Assembly (NCBI RefSeq): GCF_003315795.1
Contig: NZ_QMEY01000016.1
Span: forward strand, 62,001 to 126,000
Length of the DNA stretch: 64,000 nucleotides
DNA from: Spongiactinospora rosea
GTDB lineage: Bacteria; Actinomycetota; Actinomycetes; Streptosporangiales; Streptosporangiaceae
Direction of reading: 5' to 3'
Part shown: piece after piece, positions 50,904-62,061 of the stretch
Position numbering within the stretch: the first letter of the stretch is position 1
Layout of the letters: the number at the start of each line of letters is the position of its first letter
The notes under the pieces: model-generated
Seen by the model: only the letters and a program-made list of their open reading frames with translations
Told to the model about the DNA's origin: nothing
Databases searched by the model: none
Made by a program: the position numbers and the translations under genes

Positions 50904-52280
50904 CTACAAGCGACCCGTGGCCTTGAGGGCCAGGTAGGCGTCGGCGAGGGCGGGGGCGATCTCGTCGGGGGGTGCGTCGACCACCTCGACGCCGTGGCGG
51001 CGGAGGCGGGCGGTGATGGCGCGGCGGTCGCCGGTCAGGTGTTCGGCCGCGGCGGCGTCGTAGACCTGTTCGGCCGTACTTCGGCTCGCCGCCATGGCCG
51101 CGACCCGGGGGTCGGAGACGGCGGCGACCAGGACCAGGTGGCGGGAGGAGAGCTGCGGAAGTACCGGGAGCAGGCCTTCTTCCAGCGATGCGGAGTTGAG
51201 GTCGGTCAGCACCACGACCAGGCAGCGGCGTTTGGCGCGGGCCAGCACGGCGGCGACCATGCCCGCCGCGTCGGCCTCCACGAGCTCGGCCTCGATCGGG
51301 GCCATCACGTTGACCAGCGCCGACAGCAGTTCGGTACGCCCCGCGCCGGACACCCACGCCCGCACCGCGCGGTCGTAGGCCAGGAAGTCGACCCGGTCGC
51401 CCGCGCGGGCGGCGAGCGCGGCCAGCAGGAGGGCGGCGTCCATGGACCAGTCCAGCCGCGGCCACCCCGGCGGGACGAGGTCGCCGCCGAGGTCCTGGAC
51501 GGTGGCCGCGGTACGCGCGACCGCCCCGGCCAGCGGGACGGGAGCGGCGCCCACGCGCCCGGCGGAGGTGCGGCCGGTGTCGAGCACGATCAGTACCCTG
51601 CGGTCCCGCTCCGGCCGCCAGGTGCGGACCACGACGTCGTGCCTGCGCGCGGTGGCCCGCCAGTCGATCGAGCGTACGTCGTCGCCCACGACGTACTCGC
51701 GCAGCGAGTCGAACTCGGTGCCCTGCCCGCGCACCAGCGCAGGGTGGACGCCCTCCAGCTCGCGCAGCCGGGCCAGCCGCGCGGGCAGGTGCTTGCGGCT
51801 GAGGAACGGCGGCAGCACGCGTACCGTCCACGGCACCGTGTGCGACCCCTGCCGGGCGGCGATCCCGAGGGGCCCGAGCGCGCGTACGGTGACCTTCACC
51901 GCGTCCCGGTCGCCGCGGCGGGTCGGCGACAGGGTCAGCGTGAGCCGCCGGGACTCGCCGCCGGGGACGTCCAGCGGCAGGTGCCGGGGCGTGGCCCCGG
52001 CCGATGGCGGCCAGGCGTCGCGCAGTACCCCGCGTACGCGCCTGCGGCCCGGGTTGTCCACGATGAGGTCCACCCGGGCGGTCTGGCCCAGCCGTACCAG
52101 GTGGTCGCCGTCGCGGCGGAACCGCAGCGGGCGTACCGCCCCGGCCAGCACCAGATCGGCGAGCACCAGCCCGGCCAGCAGCAACAGCCCCCCGGCCAGG
52201 GCGAGCGCGGGGCGGGGCGCGACCAGGACGACCACCGCCAGCAGTACGGCGAGCAGCCCGGCCCGCCCGGTCAGCGCCAC
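50904..52280 (-). CDS. DUF58 (vWA-like) protein
   Basis: A 458-residue protein with two N-terminal helices, then the DUF58 signature GTEFDSLREYVVGDDVRSIDWRATARRHDVVVR near residue 190 and a vWA-type fold (VLIVLDTGRTSAG with the metal-site Asp). It works with MoxR AAA+ ATPases in membrane-linked complex maturation (family knowledge). It is the last gene of the minus-strand operon and 25 nt after moxR-like. GTG 52280 follows GGAGGGGGGC. Confidence 0.9.
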   Translation of the reverse strand: MALTGRAGLLAVLLAVVVLVAPRPALALAGGLLLLAGLVLADLVLAGAVRPLRFRRDGDHLVRLGQTARVDLIVDNPGRRRVRGVLRDAWPPSAGATPRHLPLDVPGGESRRLTLTLSPTRRGDRDAVKVTVRALGPLGIAARQGSHTVPWTVRVLPPFLSRKHLPARLARLRELEGVHPALVRGQGTEFDSLREYVVGDDVRSIDWRATARRHDVVVRTWRPERDRRVLIVLDTGRTSAGRVGAAPVPLAGAVARTAATVQDLGGDLVPPGWPRLDWSMDAALLLAALAARAGDRVDFLAYDRAVRAWVSGAGRTELLSALVNVMAPIEAELVEADAAGMVAAVLARAKRRCLVVVLTDLNSASLEEGLLPVLPQLSSRHLVLVAAVSDPRVAAMAASRSTAEQVYDAAAAEHLTGDRRAITARLRRHGVEVVDAPPDEIAPALADAYLALKATGRL

Positions 52281-52305
52281 GGCGTGCCCCCCTCGGAGGA
52301 AGTGT

Positions 52306-53267
<962 letters not shown>

Positions 53268-53271
<4 letters not shown>

Positions 53272-54428
53272 GTATCTCGAACCTGCCTCTCCAGAGTGTC
53301 CAGGTATGCGGCGAGTGCGACGAGCCCCGCGTCGTCGGCGGGCGGCGGCCCGTACAGGGCGCTTCTCACCTGATGGGCATCCTGCCCGGTCCGCCCGGCC
53401 AGCGCGGCCGCGATGACCTCGGGGCCCGCGTCGGCGGTGAGCCCGAGCCGGGCGACCAGCCGGTGCAGCGTGCCCGCGCGCAGCGCCGCCGACGCCCTGT
53501 CACGCGCCCTGCGAGCCCTGTAGAGGCGGCCACGGCCCTCAACGGTCTCGGCGGCCCGTATGGCCACGGGCAGCCGCTCGACGACCACGGGGCCGATCCT
53601 GCGCGCCCGCCAGGCCGCGACCAGCGCGACCGCGATGACCAGTTGCAGCAGCGCCCAGTACACCCCGGCGGGCACGAGTTCGTAGATGGTCCTGCCGCCC
53701 GCCCACACGAGCGCTTCGCGTTCGTCGGGGTCGTCGGGCGGGACCATCCAGATGAGCGTGCGGTGCGATCCGGCCAGGTTCATCGCGAGCGCGGCGTTGC
53801 CGTCCTCGCCGAGCCGCAGGTTGGTCATGAACCCGCCGTCGCCGGCGACCGTGATCGTGCGTCCGGCGGAGGTGTAGGAGACGAGCGTGTGCCCGCCGCC
53901 GGCGGGGTAGCAGCCGGTCGCCCCGGCGGGCGCGGTCATCGCGAAGCCACCGGTGTAGGCGCTGCCCGCCCGGGCCGCCGCGGCCAGCGCGCAGTGCGGG
54001 TCGCGGGAGCGGGTCCGCGCGTCGGCGGTCCACCGCACGCCGGGGGCCAGCGCGGACCGGGTGTAGGTCGCGGGGGCGATCAGCAGCCGGTCGGACGGCA
54101 GCGCCGCCAGCCGTTCGAACTGCCCGGGGGGCAGCCTGACCGTGTGCGGCACCAGGAGCAGGGAGTCGTCGTCGGCGACGGCCTCGGCGGCGGTCGCGTC
54201 GGAGACGCGTACCACCTCGACGCCCGCCTCGCGCAGCAGCTCGGCCAGCCCCTTCGAGCCGGTCAGCGTGGTGTCGCCGGGGTCGAGTTCGCGGCCCTGG
54301 CGGGACTCTCCCGAGATCAGCAGCGCGATCGCGGCGGTCCCGGCGATCAGCAGCGCCACGACCAGCACGCCGCGCCAGCGTCGCCACAGGGCGGCGGGAG
54401 ACGGGGAGGTGGTCGACGTGCCGGTCAC
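53268..54428 (-). CDS. DUF4350 membrane protein
   Basis: A 386-residue protein with an N-terminal helix (VLVVALLIAGTAAIALLI), an exported domain holding GLAELLREAGVEVVRV and SLLLVPHTVRLPP, and a second helix near residue 265. DUF4350 genes are regular partners of MoxR/DUF58 loci. GTG 54428 overlaps the DUF4129 stop. Confidence 0.88.
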
Positions 54429-55069
54429 CGGGGCGGCTCCAGCGAGCCGGAGGCCGAGGCCATCGCCGCGGGCCTGGCCTTGCCGATGCGTTCGTCGAGG
54501 TCGCGCAGGCCGGCGTAGCCCTCAGCGGTGCCGGGGAGCTGCCCGTACGTCACGTCGTCGAAGACGCGGGCGGCGGAACGCAGGCCGGTGGCGAAGGCGG
54601 GCAGCGCGCGCCCGGCCTCCTCCGCCAGCTCGGCCGCCGTACGGCCGGGCCCCGGGTCGAGCACCGCCCGCTCCTCCAGGTCCCTGGCGATGGCCCGCAG
54701 GCGCTCGCGGACGGCTTCGGCGTAGCGGCCGTCGGCGGCGTGCCGTTCGGCCGCCGCGCGGTGCTCGGCCGCGGTCAGCACCCGCTCGCCGAAGATGCCC
54801 TCAGGGGCCGCGGCGGCCCGCGCCCGCGTCGCCCGCCTGGAACTCCACACCAGCAGCCCGGCCAGCGCGGCCAGGATCAGGACCAGGCCGATCGCGGACA
54901 GCGGGACGGTGTCGCCGTCGCCGCCCAGCGAGTCGGCCAGGTCGCCGAGGAACTGCCGGACGTGCCGCACGATCATGTCGATGAACGGCTCGCGCTGGTA
55001 TCCGTCGGAGACCAGCTCGCGCGCAGCGCGCTCGGCGGCCTCCTCGCGGGCGACGTCGACGGGGCTCAC
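54425..55069 (-). CDS. DUF4129 protein
   Basis: A 214-residue protein with one membrane helix (IGLVLILAALAGLLVWSS) and a cytoplasmic domain with RYAEAVRERLRAIARDLEERAVLDPGPGRTAAELA, the DUF4129 signature. DUF4129 often occurs at the end of transglutaminase-like proteins; here it stands alone. The GTG at 55069 overlaps the preceding gene's stop; a much longer frame upstream is a shadow. Confidence 0.85.
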   Translation of the reverse strand: MSPVDVAREEAAERAARELVSDGYQREPFIDMIVRHVRQFLGDLADSLGGDGDTVPLSAIGLVLILAALAGLLVWSSRRATRARAAAAPEGIFGERVLTAAEHRAAAERHAADGRYAEAVRERLRAIARDLEERAVLDPGPGRTAAELAEEAGRALPAFATGLRSAARVFDDVTYGQLPGTAEGYAGLRDLDERIGKARPAAMASASGSLEPPR

Positions 55070-56313
55070 GGCTGCCCGTAAGAAGGCGGCCCGCCCGCCG
55101 GCCCGTTCCCGCGCCCGTCCTGTCCGTAGCCGGGGACCCACAGGTCGTCCGCCGAGGCGGGCACCTGGCCCTGGCGCTGCTGTTCGATGGCCGCCGTCTG
55201 AAGCACCAGGTCGAACGCCTCGGTGCGCATCCGCCGGTCGGCGTACAGGAGGCCCGCGACGCCCGCCTGGATCGGATAGGAGATCATCGCGGCGATCGTG
55301 CCGCCGATGGTGAAGAGCAGGGTGGCGAGGAGGATCGATCCGGATGACCCCCCGCCGGTGGAGCCGACGATGGCACCGATGGTGGCGAAGGGGATGTTCA
55401 GGACATAGCTGATGATCAGCACGATGAGGTACGCGAGCAGCAGGATGCCGAGCGTCCGCCAGAACCCGCCGCTGACCAGCCGCCACGAGCGCCGCATGGA
55501 GTCGACCGGGCCGCGCCGTTCGAGCACGACCGCCGGTGCGGCGAACGCGAGACGCACGTAGATGAAGATCGCCCACACGATGTACAGCAGCATGAAGAGC
55601 ACCATGGCCAGCAGGAACGTCGCGTAGTCGCTGGTCCCCCCGGCCATCGCGAACATCAGCGGCACGATGAGGACGAGCGGCGCGAGCATGATCAGGCCGG
55701 AGAGGACGGTCATGCCGAACAGCGCGGGCAGCCGCGGGAGGACCGACCGCCACGCCTCACCCGCCGTGATCTTCCCGCCGAAGACCGCGCGGCCGAGGAT
55801 GCGCGTCAGGATGCCGGTGAGCACGGTGGTCACGACGAACGAGATGACCGTGGCCAGCAGGGTCGCGCCGTACTGTCCGAGGATGCCGCCCGTCTGCGCC
55901 GCCGTGCCCGTGTTCAGCAGCGTTTCGAGGCCGCGGGCGAAGAACGCCTGGCCGATGGCCGCGGGGATGCTGGCGATCGCGGCGGCGATCGCCGACAGGC
56001 CCAGCACCGCCTTGGGGTTGGAGCGGACCAGCTTGATCGTGCCGTCCAGGATCTCGCCGAGGCCGAGCGGGCGCAGCGGGATGATCCCTGGCCGGGGCGC
56101 GTAGGTCTGCTGGTAGCCGTAGGGACCCGGAGGGTACGGCGGCGGCGGGGCGCCGTGACCAGGGGGCGGGCCCGGCATGCCGGGCGGCGGCGGGGGAGGT
56201 TGGGGTGCACCCGGGACGGTCCAGGGCGTCGCGCCTGGCCCGCGGTAAGGGGCGGGCTGATCCGCCGCCCAGTTGGGTGGCGGCTCGGGCGGGTTACCGT
56301 GACCGTCAGACAT
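55066..56313 (-). CDS. Pro-rich polytopic membrane protein (first gene of MoxR operon)
   Basis: A 415-residue protein. The N-terminal ~75 residues are Pro/Gly-rich (PPPPPPGMPGPPP), then RPLGLGEILDGTIKLVRSNPKAVLGL leads into six hydrophobic helices, resembling the glycerophosphoryl-diester-phosphodiesterase membrane-domain family (DUF7544-like) that heads such operons. ATG 56313 has only a weak RBS. The operon continues with DUF4129, DUF4350, MoxR and DUF58. Confidence 0.82.
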   Translation of the reverse strand: MSDGHGNPPEPPPNWAADQPAPYRGPGATPWTVPGAPQPPPPPPGMPGPPPGHGAPPPPYPPGPYGYQQTYAPRPGIIPLRPLGLGEILDGTIKLVRSNPKAVLGLSAIAAAIASIPAAIGQAFFARGLETLLNTGTAAQTGGILGQYGATLLATVISFVVTTVLTGILTRILGRAVFGGKITAGEAWRSVLPRLPALFGMTVLSGLIMLAPLVLIVPLMFAMAGGTSDYATFLLAMVLFMLLYIVWAIFIYVRLAFAAPAVVLERRGPVDSMRRSWRLVSGGFWRTLGILLLAYLIVLIISYVLNIPFATIGAIVGSTGGGSSGSILLATLLFTIGGTIAAMISYPIQAGVAGLLYADRRMRTEAFDLVLQTAAIEQQRQGQVPASADDLWVPGYGQDGRGNGPAGGPPSYGQP

Positions 56314-56620
56314 ATCCCAATCCTGGCACGGTGACCCACGTCATGTGATGATCGTGGAGTGATCGCGCGTGAGGGATGGCCGAAAGGCGCTTTCTTAACG
56401 CAGACTGGGTGTGGCAAGGGCCGTCCGGCCCCCACTGGGCGGCTTCAAGGGCGCTCGGGGGCGGAATCCAGGCACGTTCACGTCGCATGCGCCTAAAATT
56501 CGGCTTCCGGTGGCTATGGCTTCCGACCCTGTACCGCTGGGCCGCTGGACAAGGGTACCCTTCGACGGATCGTCGGGGTTCGCCCGAATACTCCCAAACT
56601 GCGTAGAACAAAGAGGGGCC
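56314..56620. promoter_or_regulatory. Divergent region upstream of mtrA
   Basis: 307 nt between two divergent genes; it must contain the mtrA promoter. A GGGTACCC palindrome lies at about 56554-56561. I could not identify a reliable -35/-10 pair. Confidence 0.45.
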
Positions 56621-57298
56621 ATGAAAGGACGCGTGCTGGTCGTCGATGACGACGCCGCTCTTGCCGAGATGCTCGGCATCGTGTTGCGCGGAGAGGGGTT
56701 CGAGCCTTCTTTCGTCTCTGACGGGGACAAGGCGCTTGACGCCTTCCGCGACACCCGGCCCGATCTGGTCCTGCTCGATCTGATGCTGCCGGGCGCCGAC
56801 GGCATCGACGTTTGCAGGCGGATCCGCGCCGAGTCCGGTGTCCCGATCGTGATGCTCACCGCCAAGAGCGACACCATCGACGTCGTGCTCGGGCTGGAGT
56901 CCGGCGCCGACGACTACATCGTCAAGCCGTTCAAGCCGAAGGAACTGGTCGCGCGGGTGCGGGCCAGGCTCCGGCGTACCGACGAGCCGACGCCGGAGAT
57001 CCTGCAGATCGGCGACATCACGATCGACGTGGCCGGGCACTCCGTGAAGCGGGGCGAGGAGACCATCAACCTCACGCCGCTGGAGTTCGACCTGCTGGTC
57101 GCGCTGGCCCGTAAGCCGCGTCAGGTGTTCACCCGCGAGGTGCTGCTCGAACAGGTCTGGGGCTACCGGCACGCCGCCGACACCCGGCTGGTCAATGTGC
57201 ACGTCCAGCGGCTACGCGCGAAAATCGAGAAAGACCCCGAGCACCCTGAGATCGTGGTGACGGTGCGCGGGGTGGGTTACAAGGCCGGACCGGCCTGA
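56621..57298 (+). CDS. mtrA: MtrA response regulator
   Basis: A 225-residue OmpR-type regulator. The receiver has VLVVDDDAALAEMLGI, phosphoacceptor Asp in DLVLLDLMLPGADG (residue ~54), and AKSDTIDVVLGLESGADDYIVKPF. The winged helix has LTPLEFDLLVALARKPRQVFTREVLLEQVWGYRHAADTRLVNVHVQRLRAKIE-type sequence. MtrA controls cell division, wall and developmental genes in actinobacteria. ATG 56621 follows AGAGGGG. Confidence 0.97.
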   Translation: MKGRVLVVDDDAALAEMLGIVLRGEGFEPSFVSDGDKALDAFRDTRPDLVLLDLMLPGADGIDVCRRIRAESGVPIVMLTAKSDTIDVVLGLESGADDYIVKPFKPKELVARVRARLRRTDEPTPEILQIGDITIDVAGHSVKRGEETINLTPLEFDLLVALARKPRQVFTREVLLEQVWGYRHAADTRLVNVHVQRLRAKIEKDPEHPEIVVTVRGVGYKAGPA

Positions 57299-57347
57299 CG
57301 GCCGCCCCGCCGACCGCTTGCAACGTTCCCCCGACGACGGATCCGAG

Positions 57348-59081
57348 ATGCCCCCGCGGAAAGGTAAGCCCAAGCGCAGGACACTGATGCAGATCCTGCG
57401 CGGCGTGCGCAGGAGGGCGCGTCGCCTCGCAGGGCGGGTCCGCCGCGCCCAGCAGCGGTCGCTGCAGCTCCGGGTGGTCACCAGCACCCTCGTCATCTCG
57501 GTGACGGTGGTGGCGGTCCTCGGGTTCTTCCTGATGCAGCAGTTCACCACCACGGTGGTGCAGGGCCGGGTCGCCGCGGCGGGCAAGGACGCCCTCGCCG
57601 ACCGCACCGCGATCGTCGGCCAGCTCAACGAGCAGATCTCGGACCCCGACGAACAGGGCGCGGGCGGTTCCGGAGACCCGCCGCAGAGCGCCGACGACCC
57701 TCCCATCGACCGGGCGGCCCTCGCGCTGGCCAACCGCGCGGGCGAGTCCAGCCGGTACACGGTGATCATCCGGAACCTCACCATTCCGGGCGCCTACCGC
57801 GCGACGAACGAGATCGATCCGCGCAGCATCCCCGCCAAGCTCGAACACGACCTGCGCGACGCCGAGCCCAACGAGCCGATCCCGCAGCTCACGTCCTCGC
57901 TGTACCACATCGGCGACCCAGAGCCCCAGCCCGGACTGGTGATCGGCGTCCGGGTGGACAACGGCTACGAGATCTTCCACTTCTTCCCGCTGACGGAGGA
58001 GGCCGAGCTGCTGTCGTCGGTGCGGCAGGCGCTCGTCGTGGTCGGCATCGCCCTCGTGCTGCTGCTCGCCGCCATCGCCTCCCTGGTCACCCGCCAGGTC
58101 GTCACCCCCGTCCGGCTGGCCCGCCAGGCCGCCGAACGCCTGGCCGCCGGACGCCTGGAAGAACGCCTCCAGGTCCGCGGCGAGGACGACCTGGCCCGGC
58201 TGGCCACCTCGTTCAACGAGATGGCCGCCAACCTGGCGCTCAAGATCCACCAACTGGAGGAGCTGTCGCAGGTCCAGCGGCAGTTCGTCTCCGACGTCTC
58301 GCACGAGCTGCGCACCCCGCTCACCACCGTGCGGATGGCGGCCGACCTGCTCTACGAGGCCCGCGAGGGCTTCGACGCCTCCGCCGCGCGGGCCGCCGAG
58401 CTGATGCAGGCCCAGCTCGAACGCTTCGAGTCTATGCTCGCCGACCTGCTGGAGATCAGCAGGTACGACGCGGGGGCGGCCACCCTGGACATCGACTCGG
58501 TGGACGTACGCAACGTGGTGCTGCGTGCCGTCGCCGACTCCGAGGCGCTGGGGGAGAAGCAGGGCACCCGGTTCGACCTGCGGCTGCCCAGCGAGCCGTG
58601 CATGGCCGAGATCGACAGCCGCCGGGTCGAACGCATCCTGCGCAACCTGCTGTTCAACGCCATCGAGCACGGCGAGGGCAAGGAGATCGTGGTCACCGTG
58701 GGGGCCGACCGCGACGCGGTGGCGGTGGCCGTCCGCGACCATGGCGTGGGGCTGCGTCCGGGGGAGGAGAACATGGTGTTCGACCGGTTCTGGCGGGCCG
58801 ACCCCTCACGGGCGCGGACCATCGGCGGCACCGGGCTCGGGCTCGCCATCTCGCGCGAGGACGCCATGCTGCACGGCGGCTGGCTCCAGGCGTGGGGCTC
58901 GCCGGGGGAGGGGTCGCAGTTCCGGCTGTCGCTGCCCCGGGCGGCCGGCAGCGAGCTGAAGGGCTCGCCGTTGTCGCTGGTCCCGCCCGAGATCGAGATG
59001 CGGCGCACCTGGCGCGGCCACGTCACCCCGGCGCTCACCGCCGGTCCCGGCGATCGGGTCCTGGACGGGGGAGTGTCGTGA
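57348..59081 (+). CDS. mtrB: MtrB sensor histidine kinase
   Basis: A 577-residue kinase. It has two membrane helices (VVTSTLVISVTVVAVLGFFLM; LVVVGIALVLLLAAIASLVT), an extracytoplasmic region of ~170 residues, HAMP, HisKA with FVSDVSHELRTPLTTVRMAADLL (His ~318), and HATPase with NLLFNAIEHGEGKEI and GGTGLGLAISRE. It pairs with MtrA. A TTG at 57318 would add 10 residues; ATG 57348 is preferred. Confidence 0.95.
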   Translation: MPPRKGKPKRRTLMQILRGVRRRARRLAGRVRRAQQRSLQLRVVTSTLVISVTVVAVLGFFLMQQFTTTVVQGRVAAAGKDALADRTAIVGQLNEQISDPDEQGAGGSGDPPQSADDPPIDRAALALANRAGESSRYTVIIRNLTIPGAYRATNEIDPRSIPAKLEHDLRDAEPNEPIPQLTSSLYHIGDPEPQPGLVIGVRVDNGYEIFHFFPLTEEAELLSSVRQALVVVGIALVLLLAAIASLVTRQVVTPVRLARQAAERLAAGRLEERLQVRGEDDLARLATSFNEMAANLALKIHQLEELSQVQRQFVSDVSHELRTPLTTVRMAADLLYEAREGFDASAARAAELMQAQLERFESMLADLLEISRYDAGAATLDIDSVDVRNVVLRAVADSEALGEKQGTRFDLRLPSEPCMAEIDSRRVERILRNLLFNAIEHGEGKEIVVTVGADRDAVAVAVRDHGVGLRPGEENMVFDRFWRADPSRARTIGGTGLGLAISREDAMLHGGWLQAWGSPGEGSQFRLSLPRAAGSELKGSPLSLVPPEIEMRRTWRGHVTPALTAGPGDRVLDGGVS

Positions 59082-60865
59082 CGGGCGGATGGCGCAGGAG
59101 GGTCATCGCGGGCTGCGTCGCGCTGCTGGCCGTGGCTTCCGGGGCGGGCTGCGCGACGATCCCGACCGGCAGCCCGGCGGAGTTCGAGGAGGGCGTGCTG
59201 GGCGACCCGCTGCGCAAGCCGTACGTGCGCATGATCGCCATGCCGCCGCGCCCCGAGTGGGGGCCCGGCCACGTGCTGGAGGGGTTCCTGGCGGCGATGG
59301 CCGCGGTGGACGATCCCGGCTGGAGCGTGGCCAGGCAGTACCTGACCGGCGAGGCCGCACGGGCCTGGCGGCCCGACGTCCGCGTGACCGTCTACGACAA
59401 GGGCCAGATCAAGCCGCCCGGGCACCTCCCGGAGAACGCCACGGAGGCCCGGGTCACCCTGCAGGGCACGCGGGTGGGCGCGATCAACGACGAGGGCAAG
59501 TACAGCGCGGAGCTGGAGCCGCAGAACGGGCCGATCCAGGAGTTCAAGCTGGTCAAGGAGCCCGCGGGGTGGCGGATCAGCGAAGTGCCGCACGGGCTGC
59601 TGCTCACCGAGGCCGACATCCGCCGCAGCTACCGCAAGGTCAAGCTCTACTACCTGGACAGCACCAAGCGCGGCCTGGTGGTCGACGAGGTGCGCATCCC
59701 GCTGGACCCGAAGATCGACTTCGCGGAGAGCATCGTCAAGCGGCTGCTGAAGGGGCCGACCGCGACGCTGCGCGAGGCCGTGCGCAACGCACTGCCCGCC
59801 GGCACCCGGCTGCGTGACGTGTGGACCGAGGACGACACGGTCATCGTCGATCTCAACGAGGCGGCGGCCAACGCGATCTCCTCGGGCGGCGGCGACGACG
59901 TGGACGCCATGGCGGCGCAGATCGGCTGGACGCTGAACCAGCTCACCGAGCGCTGGGAGGTCGAGATCCGGGTCAACGGCGATTCCTTCTACGCGGGTTC
60001 CGGTACACCGCTGCGCGTGGGCTATGACCGTTATGGGCACTTCGACCCGTGGCTGATCGGCGGAGCCCGTGACACCTACGTCATGGCGGACGGCGCGCTC
60101 CAGACGGTGGGGGCCGAGGGCAAGCTCACGCCCGTGGCCGGCCAGGCGGGCCAGCCCGGCGAGGCGCACATCGACCCGGCCGTCGCCGCCCAGGGCCGCA
60201 CGGTCGCCGCGCTCAACGAGGGCAGCGACGCGATCGAGGTGGCCCCGCTGGTCCAGGGCGGCCAGTGGCGGCGCTGGATCACCGGAAAGAACCTCACCGC
60301 CCCGTCGTGGGACCGCTACGACACGGTCTGGACCGTGGACCGCGTCGGCGAGCGCTCCTCCCGGGTGTACCGGCACGACGGCACCCAGCAGACCCGCGTG
60401 GCCGCGGCGGGCCTGGAGACCGTCGGCGTGCAGAACCTGCGGGTGGCCAGGGACGGCGTGCGCGTCGCCGCGGTGGTCGAGGACCAGGCGGGCGTCCATG
60501 TCAAGGTCGGCATCATCATGGTGCAGGCCAGCGGCACCCAGATCGTCAACCTCCAGACGCTCGCCACCGCCGCGGACGGCCAGAAGATCGTGGACATCGC
60601 CTGGCGGGACGCGACCACGCTGCTCGTCCTGACCAGCAGCAAGTCGGGGCAGGAGATCATCGCGGTGTCGGTCACGGACGGCACAAGCGAGCCGTTCAAG
60701 GCCGACGCGCGGATCGACTCCATCACCGCCTTCGAGGACCGCATCATCGCGGGCGTGATGGACCCGGAGGAGGGCAAGAGCGAGGTCCTGTACTGGGACA
60801 GCAAGGGTGCCTGGGTGCCCCTCCTGAAGAACCCGGCGACCGCGCCCGCTCTGCCTCTCGGCTGA
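59078..60865 (+). CDS. lpqB: LpqB lipoprotein (MtrAB-associated)
   Basis: A 595-residue lipoprotein with a signal peptide ending ASGAGCATIP (lipobox Cys near residue 25), a GerMN-type domain (KVKLYYLDSTKRGLVVDEVRIPL) and a C-terminal beta-propeller domain. LpqB modulates MtrB. GTG 59078 overlaps the mtrB stop (GTGA), confirming the mtrA-mtrB-lpqB operon. Confidence 0.95.
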   Translation: MTGGWRRRVIAGCVALLAVASGAGCATIPTGSPAEFEEGVLGDPLRKPYVRMIAMPPRPEWGPGHVLEGFLAAMAAVDDPGWSVARQYLTGEAARAWRPDVRVTVYDKGQIKPPGHLPENATEARVTLQGTRVGAINDEGKYSAELEPQNGPIQEFKLVKEPAGWRISEVPHGLLLTEADIRRSYRKVKLYYLDSTKRGLVVDEVRIPLDPKIDFAESIVKRLLKGPTATLREAVRNALPAGTRLRDVWTEDDTVIVDLNEAAANAISSGGGDDVDAMAAQIGWTLNQLTERWEVEIRVNGDSFYAGSGTPLRVGYDRYGHFDPWLIGGARDTYVMADGALQTVGAEGKLTPVAGQAGQPGEAHIDPAVAAQGRTVAALNEGSDAIEVAPLVQGGQWRRWITGKNLTAPSWDRYDTVWTVDRVGERSSRVYRHDGTQQTRVAAAGLETVGVQNLRVARDGVRVAAVVEDQAGVHVKVGIIMVQASGTQIVNLQTLATAADGQKIVDIAWRDATTLLVLTSSKSGQEIIAVSVTDGTSEPFKADARIDSITAFEDRIIAGVMDPEEGKSEVLYWDSKGAWVPLLKNPATAPALPLG

Positions 60866-60923
60866 CCCTCTCACCGAGAGTGCCCGAGCGAAAACTGTCG
60901 GTGGCGGCTGCCATTGTGGCGGC

Positions 60924-61787
60924 ATGCTCAGAAAAACTCTCGAACTCCTGTCTCCCTCCCACTGCGCCGGCTGCGCCACCCCTGCGACCACCGGGGCGTC
61001 GGGCACTGGGGCGTCGGGCACCGGGTGGCCGTGGCCCGCGGGCGTGTGCGCGGCCGGTGGCGGAGGTGATGGGGCGGCGTGGGCCCAGGGCGTGCTGTGC
61101 GGGCGGTGTGCCGTGCTGGTGCGTGGGCGGGCGCGGCGGCGGATGCCGTCGCCGGTGCCGTCCGGGCTGCCGGAGTGCTGGTCGGCGGCCGACTACGCCG
61201 GGCCGGTGCGGCAGGCGGTCATCGCTTACAAGGAGCGCGGCCGGACGGCGCTCGCCCGGCCGCTGGCCGCCGTCGCGGCGCAGGTGCTCGGCGCGGGCCT
61301 CGACGCGGTGATCGGGCCAGGCCCGCCGGTGGTGGGCGTCGTCCCGGTGCCCAGCCTGCGGGCGGCTCGCAGGCGGCGCGGCCATGATCCGGTGGGCCGG
61401 CTGGCCGCGCTCACCGTCCGGGCTCTGGCCCGTGCGGGCCGCCGGGCCGTCCTGTCCCCACTGGTCGAGCATCGCGGCCGGGTGGCCGACCAGGCAGGGC
61501 TGAGCGCGTCCCTGCGGGCCGCCAACCTGTCGGAGGCCTTTCGCGTACATCGGGCGCGCGGCGGCGCCGTGCCCCGTGCCTGGCCGCCCTCCGGGGTCGC
61601 GGTGCTCCTCGACGACGTGGTGACCACCGGCGCCACGCTGGCCGAGGCCGCGCTCACCCTCCGGGCCGCCGGTCTGCGCGTCCCCCTCGCGGTGACCCTC
61701 GCCGCCACCCCGAGAAGGCACCCCTTACCCCGGGCCGAGGATTTCGGCCCGTCCGCAAGCCACTCGACCCACAGGAGCCCCAGGTGA
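60924..61787 (+). CDS. ComF-family phosphoribosyltransferase
   Basis: A 287-residue protein with a zinc-type N-terminus (CAGCATP, then CGRCAVL), and a PRTase fold: VVGVVPVPSLRAARRRRGHDP and VAVLLDDVVTTGATLAEAALTL near residue 230. ComF is linked to DNA uptake in some bacteria; in actinomycetes it sits between lpqB and hpf, as here, with unclear function. Confidence 0.92.
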   Translation: MLRKTLELLSPSHCAGCATPATTGASGTGASGTGWPWPAGVCAAGGGGDGAAWAQGVLCGRCAVLVRGRARRRMPSPVPSGLPECWSAADYAGPVRQAVIAYKERGRTALARPLAAVAAQVLGAGLDAVIGPGPPVVGVVPVPSLRAARRRRGHDPVGRLAALTVRALARAGRRAVLSPLVEHRGRVADQAGLSASLRAANLSEAFRVHRARGGAVPRAWPPSGVAVLLDDVVTTGATLAEAALTLRAAGLRVPLAVTLAATPRRHPLPRAEDFGPSASHSTHRSPR

Positions 61788-62061
61788 CGACGCCAAGCCG
61801 ACACGCCGGAGAGACCGAAATTCCATGGTCACTTAGCGTGAGAAGCATCACATGCTACGCCCCTTACCTTTTAGCCACATCTCCCTATCCCCATCGCCTC
61901 ACCCGCGCTGCTCAACGGATGCGAGAGGGTTTCGCGTCGCCGGGCCCGCCCACGAACATGGGCGCCTCCCGGCGTGCCCCACCCTCCCGAAACTCACGCG
62001 CAGTGATCAACCGGTAGATCCCGCGGCTGACATTCGGGCAGGTTCCGGATAGCGTTCGGAA
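61788..62061. other. Intergenic before the structured leader
   Basis: No gene seen. A short AT-richer stretch lies near 61820-61900. The promoter at 62027-62055 marks its end. Confidence 0.5.
62027..62055 (+). promoter_or_regulatory. Candidate vegetative promoter of the hpf leader RNA
   Basis: CTGACA (62027-62032), 17 nt spacer, TAGCGT (62050-62055), close to the actinomycete consensus TTGACA-N17-TAGgcT. Transcription would start near 62062, just before the structured RNA. Confidence 0.6.
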